Positions 1 through 8,010 of a stretch of DNA of 10,173 nucleotides are shown piece after piece. The stretch is from Desulfoplanes sp. (lineage in GTDB: Bacteria; Desulfobacterota; Desulfovibrionia; Desulfovibrionales; Desulfomicrobiaceae): positions 1 through 10,173 of the forward strand of contig JAQVZR010000034.1 of NCBI GenBank assembly GCA_028708105.1, given 5' to 3'. A program made the translations under genes and the position numbers. The number at the start of each line of letters is the position of its first letter. The first letter of the stretch is position 1. The notes beneath the pieces are model-generated. The model saw only the letters and a program-made list of their open reading frames with translations. It searched no databases and was not told the origin of the DNA.

Positions 1-14
1 GATAATCGAATAAA

Positions 15-291
15 GGATATCCCGGATACGTTGGACGCGTGAACCGATGAGGAAAAGCCGCGCGGCAGGTACGCGAAGACCCCTTTATGGGCGAGCGAGT
101 AATACCGATGCCGCAGGCGGGCCGTGGCAGGCCTGCCGGCGATGATCTCATGCGTCCGATCATGATACTTCCGTTCAGTCACAGTCCGAGCGTGATAAAA
201 CCGTCGCAGGCAATGAGGACGGCCCGCCATAAGCATGGGGGGAGGTGAGATTCCTATGAGGGTGGTGGGGCCGCCGCCCGTCCCGGATATC
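15..291. ncRNA. possible large structured RNA segment, family unknown
   Basis: No credible reading frame covers this stretch. It is visibly richer in G+C than what follows and has many complementary segments. Seen directly: a 10-bp long-range helix, GGCGGGCCGT (116-125) with ACGGCCCGCC (219-228); a possible closing helix, GATATCC (16-22) with GGATATC (285-291); a local hairpin, ATGATC (142-147) with GATCAT (158-163); a perfect 12-base palindrome, GGCAGGCCTGCC (126-137); and a small CCC/GGG hairpin around 81-91. TCCCGGATA also occurs as a direct repeat at 20-28 and 281-289. This pattern fits a folded RNA, for example a domain of a group II intron or another large regulatory RNA. I cannot see a domain V hairpin, an intron-encoded protein or a known riboswitch core, so the family and even the strand are unassigned. 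Confidence 0.28.
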
Positions 292-323
292 TGTGAAATT
301 AAAGCAATTCAAAATGGAGAAGG

Positions 324-386
324 ACAGCCGCGTCGATAACGACCGAACAAAACACTATACGGTAAGAAATATTGCAACGCGGCTGT
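324..386 (+). terminator. long-loop inverted repeat, terminator-like
   Basis: ACAGCCGCGT (324-333) is exactly complementary to ACGCGGCTGT (377-386), giving a 10-bp stem around a 43-base loop. A short T-rich stretch (TTTCTC) follows on the plus strand. The loop is long for an intrinsic terminator, so this could instead be the outer helix of another structured RNA or a leftover end of an element lying to the left. Confidence 0.3.
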
Positions 387-416
387 TTTCTCAACAAATC
401 TTTTACAGCGAAAACT

Positions 417-447
417 ATGAGCAGAACTGCAAGTCGGTTCTGCTCAT
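417..447 (+). terminator. 11-bp stem-loop, probable terminator
   Basis: ATGAGCAGAAC (417-427) pairs perfectly with GTTCTGCTCAT (437-447) around a 9-base loop, followed by CCTTTT on the plus strand. It most likely ends transcription arriving from the left part of the window. The T-run is short, so it may be inefficient or serve another role. On the minus strand the stem is followed by AGTTTTCGC, which is also only weakly T-rich. Confidence 0.4.
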
Positions 448-490
448 CCTTTTGCCGTAAATAAAACATGAAACGCAGGAGGTGGTTTCG

Positions 491-568
491 GTGAACCCGC
501 TTTTGCTCAAGGAGGCAAGAGTAAAGTTCATTTCCGGAGAGATGGGACGTTCCGATGAGTACAGATGA
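491..568 (+). CDS. possible 25-aa small ORF, function unknown
   Basis: A GTG start at 491 is preceded by a perfect AGGAGG (477-482) at 8-base spacing, the best ribosome-binding site in the left 680 bases. The frame encodes 25 residues (MNPLLLKEARVKFISGEM, then GRSDEYR) and stops at TGA 566-568. After the stop the same frame continues for eight more codons (RFLTAFDL) to a second TGA. An 8-codon ORF (MKRRRWFR, 468-494) overlaps its start in a GTGA arrangement. The AGG-AGG arginine codons of that ORF are themselves the Shine-Dalgarno sequence. I do not recognise the peptide. It may be the 5' stub of a lost gene rather than a functional small protein. Confidence 0.22.
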   Translation: MNPLLLKEARVKFISGEMGRSDEYR

Positions 569-604
569 CGATTTTTAACGGCATTTGATCTGTGAAAGAT
601 TCTT

Positions 605-646
605 GTGTGTATGGCAAGGTCTTCCGTGTGTATTATGGCAAAGGAC
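605..646. repeat. imperfect tandem repeat, about 21-base period
   Basis: GTGTGTATGGCAAGGTC (605-621) is repeated as GTGTGTATTATGGCAAAGGAC (626-646), with a three-base insertion and small changes. There are only two copies. No coding frame or known site explains it. A small GGCT/AGCC hairpin (651-662) follows. The rest of 569-696 holds nothing else I can assign. Confidence 0.3.
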
Positions 647-683
647 TAAAGGCTGGATAGCCTCCGGATTGGCAGCACTGTGC

Positions 684-720
684 AAAAACGACAAAAGGGT
701 TACGGAATAAACCGTAACCC
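684..720 (-). terminator. rho-independent terminator of the tRNA operon
   Basis: Read on the minus strand, GGGTTACGG (720-712) pairs with CCGTAACCC (705-697) across a six-base loop, followed by TTTTGTCGTTTTT (696-684). It begins 12 bases after the encoded CCA end of tRNA-Glu, where the end of the tRNA transcript is expected. On the plus strand the same stem is followed by TTTAATTTTATTT, so it probably also stops transcription coming from the left. Confidence 0.85.
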
Positions 721-732
721 TTTAATTTTATT

Positions 733-808
733 TGGCGTCCCCAGGGGGTTTCGAACCCCCGTTACCGGCGTGAGAGGCCAGCGTCCTAGACCTCTAGACG
801 ATGGGGAC
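733..808 (-). tRNA. tRNA-Glu (anticodon CUC)
   Basis: The 76-base reverse complement folds as a canonical cloverleaf. The acceptor strands GTCCCC and GGGGAC enclose a D arm, an anticodon stem CTGGC/GCCGG with loop CTCTCAC (anticodon CTC, bases 34-36), and a T arm with GTTCGAA. The 3' CCA is encoded. The D arm contains TCGTCTAGAGG, as in other bacterial tRNA-Glu genes. It is the second gene of a two-tRNA unit, five bases after tRNA-Lys. The CUC isoacceptor reads GAG, so a separate UUC gene is expected elsewhere. The anticodon assignment is secure. Confidence 0.97.
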
Positions 809-813
809 TCGAA

Positions 814-890
814 TGGTGGGCCGTGCAAGGCTCGAACTTGCGACTCTCTGCTTAAAAGGCAGATACTCTACCGACTGAGTTAACGGCCCA
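814..890 (-). tRNA. tRNA-Lys (anticodon UUU)
   Basis: The 77-base reverse complement has a perfect 7-bp acceptor stem (TGGGCCG with CGGCCCA), an anticodon stem TCTGC/GCAGA with loop CTTTTAA (anticodon TTT), a T loop containing TTCGAG, and an encoded CCA. It reads AAA and AAG lysine codons. It is the first gene of the tRNA-Lys/tRNA-Glu unit. A candidate promoter lies just upstream. Confidence 0.97.
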
Positions 891-911
891 TCCGTGTTGC
901 GAGACACAGCA

Positions 912-938
912 TTTATAGATCTGAGGTGATCCTGTCAA
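912..938 (-). promoter_or_regulatory. sigma70-type promoter of the tRNA-Lys/tRNA-Glu unit
   Basis: On the minus strand a perfect TTGACA (-35, 938-933) is followed, after 15 bases, by TATAAA (-10, 917-912). Reading the -10 as ATAAAT gives a 16-base spacer. Initiation would fall about 15 bases before tRNA-Lys. The unit lies downstream of the FakA/FakB-like gene with no strong terminator between, so read-through from serS is also possible, but this promoter would allow independent tRNA expression. Confidence 0.65.
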
Positions 939-999
939 GAAAGAAAATGAAAAAATAAAATTTTTATGCATTACGGTATCATGCGGATTTTCGAAAAAA

Positions 1000-2871
1000 T
1001 CAGTCTCCGATGAAACCAATGCCCGCAGCTCCAGGCCCTGCGTGGCTTATGAGGGTATAGGATGCTTCAAGTACAGGAACGTCCTGCACATTAAAAGTCT
1101 CTTTTATCTTGGCCACAAACCATGCTGCCAGTTCCGGAGCGTCGGCATGGGCGACGATAAATTTGAGATTTTTTTTACCCAGTGCTTTGTTTCTGGCTTG
1201 AGCCCACGTTTTTTTACGAGCCCCATGCCGGGAAAATGCTACACCACTTAGCTTGACCTCCCCGTCCTTTTTAAAAGAGATAATTGGACGGAGCTGGAGC
1301 AGGGATGCGATATGGCCGGCGGAATTGCTGAGTCTCCCGCCGCGTAAGTGGTATTTCAAGGTGTCAAAGCAGAAAAAAGCATCTACCTTGTTGGCGGCAT
1401 CCTCGGCAATGCGGACTACTTCGGCCACATCGCAGCCTTGTGCAGCCGCCTTGGCTGCTTCAAGGACGACCAGACCCATGGCCATGGAGTTGCGGTGACT
1501 ATCCACGACAACAACCTTACCGCCAAATTCTGCCGCCACCCTGCGCGCTCCGTGGATGGTTCCGCTATGGGCGGGGGGGAGGTGGATAGAAACGCAGGCG
1601 TCATAGTACTTGGTTAAAAAAGTGTAGAGGCGTTTGAACTGTGCTGGAGTGGGCTGGGATGTCTTGACCGAGGTTTTGAAGTTTCTAAGACGGGCATAAA
1701 AAATGTCTCTGTCCACGCCTATTTTATCCAGATATGTTTCGGAATCACCGAAAACCAGGCTGTGATGGATGAAGTGGATATTGTATTTTTTACACATCTC
1801 TTCTGGAATGTCACAACCCGAATCTGTGACAATGGCAACCTTGCAGGCGGCATTATTATGGTGAGCGTCAAAGTTCTGCTGTACCATGTCGTCAACTTTC
1901 TGTTCACGGAATTCGCCCTGCGCTGCAGCAGTGGCGAATACCTGGGCAGGATGGTTGGTGTGGATATGGATTTTGGTCTTGCTCGGAGATCCTCCCACTA
2001 TGAGGGAGTCTCCCAAAGGTTCCAGATCCGAACGTAGTTTTGTCGTGTCCATGTTGTCACCGATGATGAGACATTCGGTGCAATACCTGAATGGCGACGT
2101 TTCGTGATCATCGAAAAAACTTTCCTCGATCAGGGGAATGTCATTTTCTTCGGCATAATTTTGGGCATTCTGCCGCGATGAGGCCAGATCACCTTTTTCC
2201 ATGAACGTGACAATGCCTTCGAGCAAATACACAAAACCTTGGGCTCCCGCATCCACGACCCCTGCTTTTTTGAGCACGGCCAGTTGGTCGGGAGTACGCT
2301 GCAGTGCCTGTTTAGCCCAATCCAGGGAGTCGCGGAGAAGTTCGTCAAAGTCCGTGGTCCGTTTGCAATTTTCTTTGACCCGGGCAGACCATTCGCTAAT
2401 GACGGTGAGTATGGTGCCCTCCCTGGGGGAAGACATGGCCTCACGTGCCTTGTTGGCAGCAACCTGTACCGCATGGCCAAAGCGCTCCGTGGTCACCTTG
2501 CTGTGGCCCTTGAGACCTTCAGCAAGGCCTTGAAAAAATTGGGCCAGGATGGCTCCTGAATTGCCTTTGGCGCTCATGAGTGCCGAATCGGCCATTGCGT
2601 CGCTGACTTTGTGCAGGGATTTGTCGATGTTTTCTTTGGCCCGTTCCGCGATGTTTTTCATGGTTGCGGCCATGTTGCTGCCCGTATCCCCGTCGGGGAC
2701 CGGAAAAACATTGATGGCATCCAGGTGCTTTTGCATGGCAACCACCCAATCGGCGCCTGCAACAATGGCCCTCTGAAGACGAATCCCGTTCAGGTATTTA
2801 ATTTTACCAAGAGCCGTTTCCATGGGCGAGGAGATCTCTTTATCCGTTTGTGGTGTTTCTTTTTCTTCCAA
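1000..2871 (-). CDS. DhaL-DegV fusion protein, FakA/FakB-like fatty acid kinase
   Basis: The 623-residue product joins two parts normally separate in Firmicutes. Residues about 25-225 are a DhaL (DAK2) kinase domain, with the Mg-ATP motif NVFPVPDGDTGSNM (54-67), AKGNSGAILAQFF (101-113) and GVVDAGAQGF (204-213). Residues about 260-335 match the FakA middle domain (YCTECLIIG, 263-271). Residues about 344-623 are a DegV fatty-acid-binding domain, with VAIVTDSGCDIP (345-356), TSQPTPAQF (404-412), RGGRLS (510-515) and DGEVK (536-540). In the Fak system the kinase phosphorylates a fatty acid bound to FakB, and the acyl-phosphate enters phospholipid synthesis. Here donor and carrier would be on one chain; this is inference. 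The chosen TTG start lies three bases after the serS stop with only a weak GAGATAAG upstream. ATG at 2823 (residue 17) also leaves the kinase domain intact. It is likely cotranscribed with serS. Cytosolic; no signal peptide or membrane segment. Confidence 0.88.
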   Translation of the reverse strand: MEEKETPQTDKEISSPMETALGKIKYLNGIRLQRAIVAGADWVVAMQKHLDAINVFPVPDGDTGSNMAATMKNIAERAKENIDKSLHKVSDAMADSALMSAKGNSGAILAQFFQGLAEGLKGHSKVTTERFGHAVQVAANKAREAMSSPREGTILTVISEWSARVKENCKRTTDFDELLRDSLDWAKQALQRTPDQLAVLKKAGVVDAGAQGFVYLLEGIVTFMEKGDLASSRQNAQNYAEENDIPLIEESFFDDHETSPFRYCTECLIIGDNMDTTKLRSDLEPLGDSLIVGGSPSKTKIHIHTNHPAQVFATAAAQGEFREQKVDDMVQQNFDAHHNNAACKVAIVTDSGCDIPEEMCKKYNIHFIHHSLVFGDSETYLDKIGVDRDIFYARLRNFKTSVKTSQPTPAQFKRLYTFLTKYYDACVSIHLPPAHSGTIHGARRVAAEFGGKVVVVDSHRNSMAMGLVVLEAAKAAAQGCDVAEVVRIAEDAANKVDAFFCFDTLKYHLRGGRLSNSAGHIASLLQLRPIISFKKDGEVKLSGVAFSRHGARKKTWAQARNKALGKKNLKFIVAHADAPELAAWFVAKIKETFNVQDVPVLEASYTLISHAGPGAAGIGFIGD

Positions 2872-2874
2872 GGC

Positions 2875-4152
2875 TTATCTCGGTTGGATGATATCAATGC
2901 CATCCATATAGGGGCGCAGTACGTCGGGTATGACTACGGAACCGTCTTTCTGCTGATAGTTTTCAATAATGGCTACCATGGTTCTTCCTACGGCTAGGCC
3001 TGAGCCGTTCAGTGTATGCACCAGAAGTTTTTTTGTACTTCCTTTGGGATTGAATCTGATATTTGCCCGTCTACCCTGAAAATCTTCGCAATTGGAGCAG
3101 GATGAAATTTCTCGGTATTTATTCTGTCCGGGCAGCCAGACTTCGATATCATAGGTCTTGGCAGCTGAAAATCCCAGGTCACCAGTGCACAGGGTGACTA
3201 CGCGGTAGTGGAGCCCCAGTTTTTGCAGAATATCTTCGGCATGGCCGACCAGAAGTTCCAGGTCTTCGTATGAATGGTCTGGATGGGCAATCCTGACCAT
3301 TTCTACCTTATCAAACTGGTGCTGGCGGATGATGCCTTTGGTATCTTTGCCGTAGGAACCCGCTTCAGAGCGAAAGCACGGGGTAAAGGCCGTGAGGGCG
3401 CAAGGGAGGTCTTCTTCGTTGAGTATCTCATCCCGAAAAAGATTGGTCAGCGGGACTTCGGCCGTGGGTATCAGGTAATAATCACTGTTTTCAAGTTTGA
3501 ACAGATCCTCGGCGAATTTGGGGAGTTGGCCTGTTCCTAAAAGAGAGTCTTTATTAACGATGACAGGGGGCATGATTTCTGTATATCCGTGTTCATGGGT
3601 ATGGACATCGATCATGAAGTTGATCAGGGCTCGTTCCATGCGCGCAGCCCAGCCTTTCAAAACGACAAATCGGCTGCCTGTCAGCTTTGTGGCTCTGGGA
3701 AAATCAAGTCCCCCGAGGTCGGTTCCGAGTTCCCAGTGTTCCTTGGGAGGAAAGTCCAGGGTCGGTTTTTTACCCCAGAATCTTTCGATACGGTTATCAT
3801 TTTCGTCGCGGCCCACGGGAACATCTCCATGAGGAATATTCGGGATGGTAAGCAAGAATTCTCTGGTCCGCGTATCCACTTCTTTAAGCTCTCCGTCCAA
3901 AACTTTGATCCGTTTCGAAACTGAGGCCATCTGTTCCAAAAGTTCAGAGACGTCATCGTTGTTGCGTTTTTTTTGGGCAACCTCAGCGGAAGTCTTGTTC
4001 CGGAGGCCCTTAAGTTCTTCCACTTCCTGGAGCAGAGATCTGCGCTGTACGTCTGTTTTTAAAAAGGATTCAAGGTCGATGGTGGAATGTCTTTTGCGGA
4101 GCGCGGATTTGACCTGATCAAGCTGGCTGCGCAAAAATTTGATATCAAGCAT
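2875..4152 (-). CDS. serS: seryl-tRNA synthetase
   Basis: This class II aminoacyl-tRNA synthetase charges tRNA-Ser (and tRNA-Sec where present) with serine. It is 425 residues long, close to the usual 420-430. The N-terminal arm (about 1-105) is charged and heptad-rich, as expected for the antiparallel coiled coil that contacts the long variable arm of tRNA-Ser. The catalytic domain has TAEVPLTN (230-237), motif 2 as [14 protein letters not shown] (260-273) with RQHQFDKVE after it, and motif 3 as [19 protein letters not shown] (382-400). The ATG start at 4152 has AGGAG (4166-4162) nine bases upstream. That SD can pair with CTCC (4157-4154) in a small hairpin next to the start codon, which may damp initiation. 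The gene is first in a probable operon with the FakA/FakB-like gene, whose TTG lies GCC plus one stop codon away in the same frame. Confidence 0.98.
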   Translation of the reverse strand: MLDIKFLRSQLDQVKSALRKRHSTIDLESFLKTDVQRRSLLQEVEELKGLRNKTSAEVAQKKRNNDDVSELLEQMASVSKRIKVLDGELKEVDTRTREFLLTIPNIPHGDVPVGRDENDNRIERFWGKKPTLDFPPKEHWELGTDLGGLDFPRATKLTGSRFVVLKGWAARMERALINFMIDVHTHEHGYTEIMPPVIVNKDSLLGTGQLPKFAEDLFKLENSDYYLIPTAEVPLTNLFRDEILNEEDLPCALTAFTPCFRSEAGSYGKDTKGIIRQHQFDKVEMVRIAHPDHSYEDLELLVGHAEDILQKLGLHYRVVTLCTGDLGFSAAKTYDIEVWLPGQNKYREISSCSNCEDFQGRRANIRFNPKGSTKKLLVHTLNGSGLAVGRTMVAIIENYQQKDGSVVIPDVLRPYMDGIDIIQPR

Positions 4153-4369
4153 GGGAGGTAACTCCTGACGAGTTTTGCGTGTTCTAGATTTAGAGGGGCT
4201 CGACGGGGGGCGGATTCGTGGTTTGTACTTTGTCTGACATTACCTGCGTCCCACATCTGGAGCCTAGAAAATACTGATCAATCGAGTATATATAAACAAT
4301 ATTTCATGCCTCACTCTAGTAGGTTTGTCAAAAAAAATATGCCTATGAACTATTCTCAGCTGAAAGACT
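4153..4369 (-). promoter_or_regulatory. serS leader with weak promoter candidates
   Basis: The region is AT-rich toward its upstream end and contains no convincing gene. On the minus strand a perfect TTGACA lies at 4331-4326, but at 16-19 bases spacing only weak -10 sequences follow (best TGAAAT at 4306-4301). A good TATACT -10 lies at 4290-4285, without a recognisable -35 at the right distance. Either could drive serS. I see no T-box or other riboswitch core. A short GGAG-TTAC-CTCC hairpin covers the serS ribosome-binding site. An open frame of about 65 codons crosses the serS start in another frame and looks fortuitous. Confidence 0.3.
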
Positions 4370-4498
4370 TCATTTATTGAATAAATTAAGGAAGATGAGC
4401 CCAAAAAATCGTTTGAAAGGATCGGGATAAATAATCCACCCCACGCCTATGCTTATGGCTGCACCGGTTAGTTTGAACTGAAAATTGTTTCGAGGCAT
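4370..4498 (-). CDS. possible 42-aa hydrophobic small protein
   Basis: ATG at 4498 opens a 42-codon frame ending in TGA (4372-4370). The product begins MPRNNFQFKLTGAAISIGVG and continues WIIYPDPFKR to FFGLIFLNLFNK. Residues about 10-24 could span a membrane, and the tail is aromatic and hydrophobic with a Tyr-Pro-Asp-Pro turn between. It reads in the same direction as serS, 217 bases upstream. Against it, there is no Shine-Dalgarno sequence: the start is preceded by a T7 run. The frame also stays open upstream without a better start, so it could be the 3' remnant of a longer gene. I do not recognise the family. Confidence 0.25.
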   Translation of the reverse strand: MPRNNFQFKLTGAAISIGVGWIIYPDPFKRFFGLIFLNLFNK

Positions 4499-4656
4499 AA
4501 AAAAATAATCGGTGAATGAAGAATTGGCTTTGAATAAAAAATGAAGCTTTATAGAGATTTTTTGCGAAAAAAAGAGATATGATCAGGAATAAGTGCTCGT
4601 CTGTTGTTCAAGAACAAAATCTAGGTGAGAGGAGACTACAAACTCGATTGTTGCCC

Positions 4657-4684
4657 TTGTTATTTTTTTTGGTATGCTTACAAT
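4657..4684 (+). promoter_or_regulatory. groESL promoter (vegetative sigma type)
   Basis: TTGTTA (-35, 4657-4662) and TACAAT (-10, 4679-4684) are separated by 16 bases that include an eight-T run. Initiation near 4690-4692 would start transcription just before the CIRCE element at 4694, the usual arrangement for HrcA-repressed groESL promoters. The alternative pair TTGCCC (4651-4656)/TATGCT (4673-4678) overlaps and is weaker. The 4499-4656 stretch upstream is AT-rich and I see no gene or clear site in it. Confidence 0.6.
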
Positions 4685-4693
4685 CCTTTCTTG

Positions 4694-4720
4694 TTGGCAC
4701 TCGCAGTAGAGGAGTGCTAA
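4694..4720 (+). promoter_or_regulatory. CIRCE operator (HrcA-binding site)
   Basis: The inverted repeat TTGGCACTC (4694-4702), a nine-base spacer, and GAGTGCTAA (4712-4720) matches the CIRCE consensus TTAGCACTC-N9-GAGTGCTAA at every position except the third base of the left arm. CIRCE is the operator of the HrcA repressor, which releases groESL on heat or folding stress. It lies between the start of transcription and groES, so it can act on initiation and is also present in the 5' leader. No hrcA is visible in this window. Confidence 0.95.
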
Positions 4721-4760
4721 TAACAACGTTATCAACTAACTTATTTTGGAGGTAATACTT

Positions 4761-5051
4761 ATGAAACTCAGACCACTTCACGATCGTATCCTGGTAAAAC
4801 GGGTAGAGGAAGAAGAAGTAACCAAGGGTGGTATCATCATCCCTGACAGTGCCAAAGAAAAACCCATCAAGGGCAAGGTTGTAGCTGCTGGCCCTGGCAA
4901 AGTTGCTGATGACGGCAAGCTCATTCCTATGGGTGTCAAGGCAGAAGACCAAATTATTTTCAACAAATACGCTGGAACCGAAGTTAAGATCGATGGCGAA
5001 GAGCTCTTGATCATGCGCGAAGACGACATCCTGGCGGTTATTGAAGGCTAG
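4761..5051 (+). CDS. groES: co-chaperonin GroES (Hsp10)
   Basis: The 96-residue protein is the heptameric lid that closes the GroEL cage in the cytosol. The N terminus [19 protein letters not shown] and the segments [15 protein letters not shown] and [10 protein letters not shown] are the conserved GroES core. The flexible mobile-loop region that contacts GroEL lies around residues 17-32. A later [20 protein letters not shown] strand pair and the ending DDILAVIEG are typical. The start is ATG 4761, with GGAGG (4748-4752) eight bases upstream; an upstream TTG at 4746 runs into that SD and is unlikely. It is the first gene of the operon, with groEL 96 bases downstream, under CIRCE control. Confidence 0.98.
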   Translation: MKLRPLHDRILVKRVEEEEVTKGGIIIPDSAKEKPIKGKVVAAGPGKVADDGKLIPMGVKAEDQIIFNKYAGTEVKIDGEELLIMREDDILAVIEG

Positions 5052-5077
5052 TCGTCTATTGGGACTGTCGCATGTTT

Positions 5078-5092
5078 CCGGGAAGTTCCCGG
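5078..5092 (+). promoter_or_regulatory. groES-groEL intergenic stem-loop
   Basis: CCGGGAA (5078-5084), one G, then TTCCCGG (5086-5092) form a near-perfect inverted repeat, giving at least a five-pair GC-rich stem. The following sequence (TCTGTTTGAAAATG) is not a proper T-run, so full termination is unlikely. It could be a pause, partial terminator or processing site setting the groES:groEL message ratio. This role is inference. Confidence 0.35.
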
Positions 5093-5114
5093 TCTGTTTG
5101 AAAATGTTTCATGA

Positions 5115-6797
<1,683 letters not shown>

Positions 6798-6825
6798 GTC
6801 GTCCGATCCCCGTCGTTGAAGTATT

Positions 6826-6863
6826 AAAAAAAGCCGGTCCCTCAAGAGGGACCGGCTTTTTTT
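6826..6863. terminator. bidirectional rho-independent terminator
   Basis: GCCGGTCCC (6833-6841) pairs with GGGACCGGC (6848-6856), extended by a T-A pair to leave a CAAG loop. A seven-A tract (6826-6832) precedes the stem and a seven-T tract (6857-6863) follows it. It therefore works on the plus strand for groEL and on the minus strand for the convergent flavoprotein gene that ends at 6888. Confidence 0.95.
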
Positions 6864-6887
6864 AATGATATGAGAATGACGGTTTGG

Positions 6888-7991
6888 TTACGCTACAGCA
6901 ACACAAAGAGAGGTCCTGGTGATGGCCTCACGGAATTCTTTTTTGAGCGTTTCAAAGAGATCATGAACCGAGACGATTTCTTTGACCCGGGGGGCATTGG
7001 CACCGGCAAAGGCGAATCCGTGTTTGAGTAACCCTTTTTTGGCGTTCACCAAAGCCAGCGCAATGCAATATGGGCTTTTGGTATGATCGCATGTTTTGAT
7101 GCAGTGAAACGGACAGGTGAACGGTTTGCGGATGCCTTTTTTAACGTCTTCGAGAAAGGCATTGTTGATGGCTCGTCCGGGCATGCCAACCGGACTTTTG
7201 ATGATAATCAGGTCTTTTTCCTCAGCGTTAACCATAGCTTCTTTGAAGGCAATATCCGCATCGCATTCATGGGTGGCCACAAAGCGTGTCCCCATCTGAA
7301 CACCGGCTGCCCCCATGTTCAAAAATTTCAGGATATCCGAACCGTCAAAGACGCCACCCGCTGCAATGATCGGGATTTTTTTGTTGTCAGATTCAAATGG
7401 CTGTACGGCTTGCACAACTTCCGGGACCGTATTTTCAAGAGAACATTCCGGTGCATCTATATCTTCAGGCTTGTAACCCAGGTGACCGCCGGCCTTGGGA
7501 CCTTCCACCACGAATGCATCCGGGAGATAATTGAATTTTGCCAACCATTTTTTGCAGATGATTTTGGCTGCCCGACCTGAAGATACGATAGGAACCAGTT
7601 TGGTCTGGGCACCTTCGTGCAGATATTTGGGCAGGTCCAAGGGAAGTCCTGCACCAGAAAAGATGATATCCACCTTTTCTTTAATGGAAGTTGTAACCAG
7701 ATCACTGAAGTTGTTAAGGGCAACCATGATGTTTACGCCAATGATGCCGGTGGTTTTTCCCCGGGCCTTACGGATTTCCCGTTTCAATGCGCGGATGTTG
7801 GCTTCTCTGTAATTGGAGCTGATGTCTTTTTCACACATACCAATCATGGCTCCTGCAATGACGCCGATTCCTCCTTCTTTGGCAACGGCCGAGGCCAGCC
7901 CGGACAAAGACACGCCCACTCCCATTCCACCTTGAATGATAGGAATTTTGGCGATGAGATTACCAATTTTAAGTTCTGGAAATAGAGACAT
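6888..7991 (-). CDS. nitronate monooxygenase/2-nitropropane dioxygenase-family flavoprotein
   Basis: The 367-residue TIM-barrel flavoprotein belongs to the NMO/FabK superfamily, which contains nitronate monooxygenases and FMN enoyl-ACP reductases. The N terminus IPIIQGGMGVGVS (16-28), GVNIMVAL (85-92), EGPKAGGHLG (163-172), AAGGVFDG (210-217) and GVQMGTRFVAT (230-240) form the FMN-binding framework. Cys293, Cys297, Cys301 and Cys309 lie in a CX3CX3CX7C cluster (FTCPFHCIKTC), suggesting a metal or Fe-S site; that is inference. I chose ATG 7991 because GGAGG (8007-8003) lies 11 bases upstream and the FMN domain starts at once. A TTG at 8138 would add 49 residues, but it lacks a ribosome-binding site and reads through a strong stem-loop. 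The substrate cannot be told; enoyl reductase activity is an alternative. It converges on groEL. Confidence 0.85.
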   Translation of the reverse strand: MSLFPELKIGNLIAKIPIIQGGMGVGVSLSGLASAVAKEGGIGVIAGAMIGMCEKDISSNYREANIRALKREIRKARGKTTGIIGVNIMVALNNFSDLVTTSIKEKVDIIFSGAGLPLDLPKYLHEGAQTKLVPIVSSGRAAKIICKKWLAKFNYLPDAFVVEGPKAGGHLGYKPEDIDAPECSLENTVPEVVQAVQPFESDNKKIPIIAAGGVFDGSDILKFLNMGAAGVQMGTRFVATHECDADIAFKEAMVNAEEKDLIIIKSPVGMPGRAINNAFLEDVKKGIRKPFTCPFHCIKTCDHTKSPYCIALALVNAKKGLLKHGFAFAGANAPRVKEIVSVHDLFETLKKEFREAITRTSLCVAVA

Positions 7992-8010
7992 TTGTTTTTG
8001 GCCCTCCGGT

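Noticed and set aside
566..568. In-frame UGA of the 25-codon ORF as a selenocysteine codon
   Set aside because: No hairpin resembling a bacterial SECIS follows the UGA, and the frame ends eight codons later without a known selenoprotein motif.
684..760. tRNA-Glu 3' end as an integration (att) site for an element to the left
   Set aside because: No duplicate of the tRNA 3' end and no integrase is visible in the window, and the native terminator follows the tRNA directly.
680..890. Protein-coding frames across the tRNA region
   Set aside because: They are translations of the two tRNA genes, whose cloverleaves are unambiguous.
4059..4256. About 65-codon frame overlapping the serS start
   Set aside because: Most of it lies in serS coding sequence in another frame, it has no Shine-Dalgarno sequence, and the residues look random.
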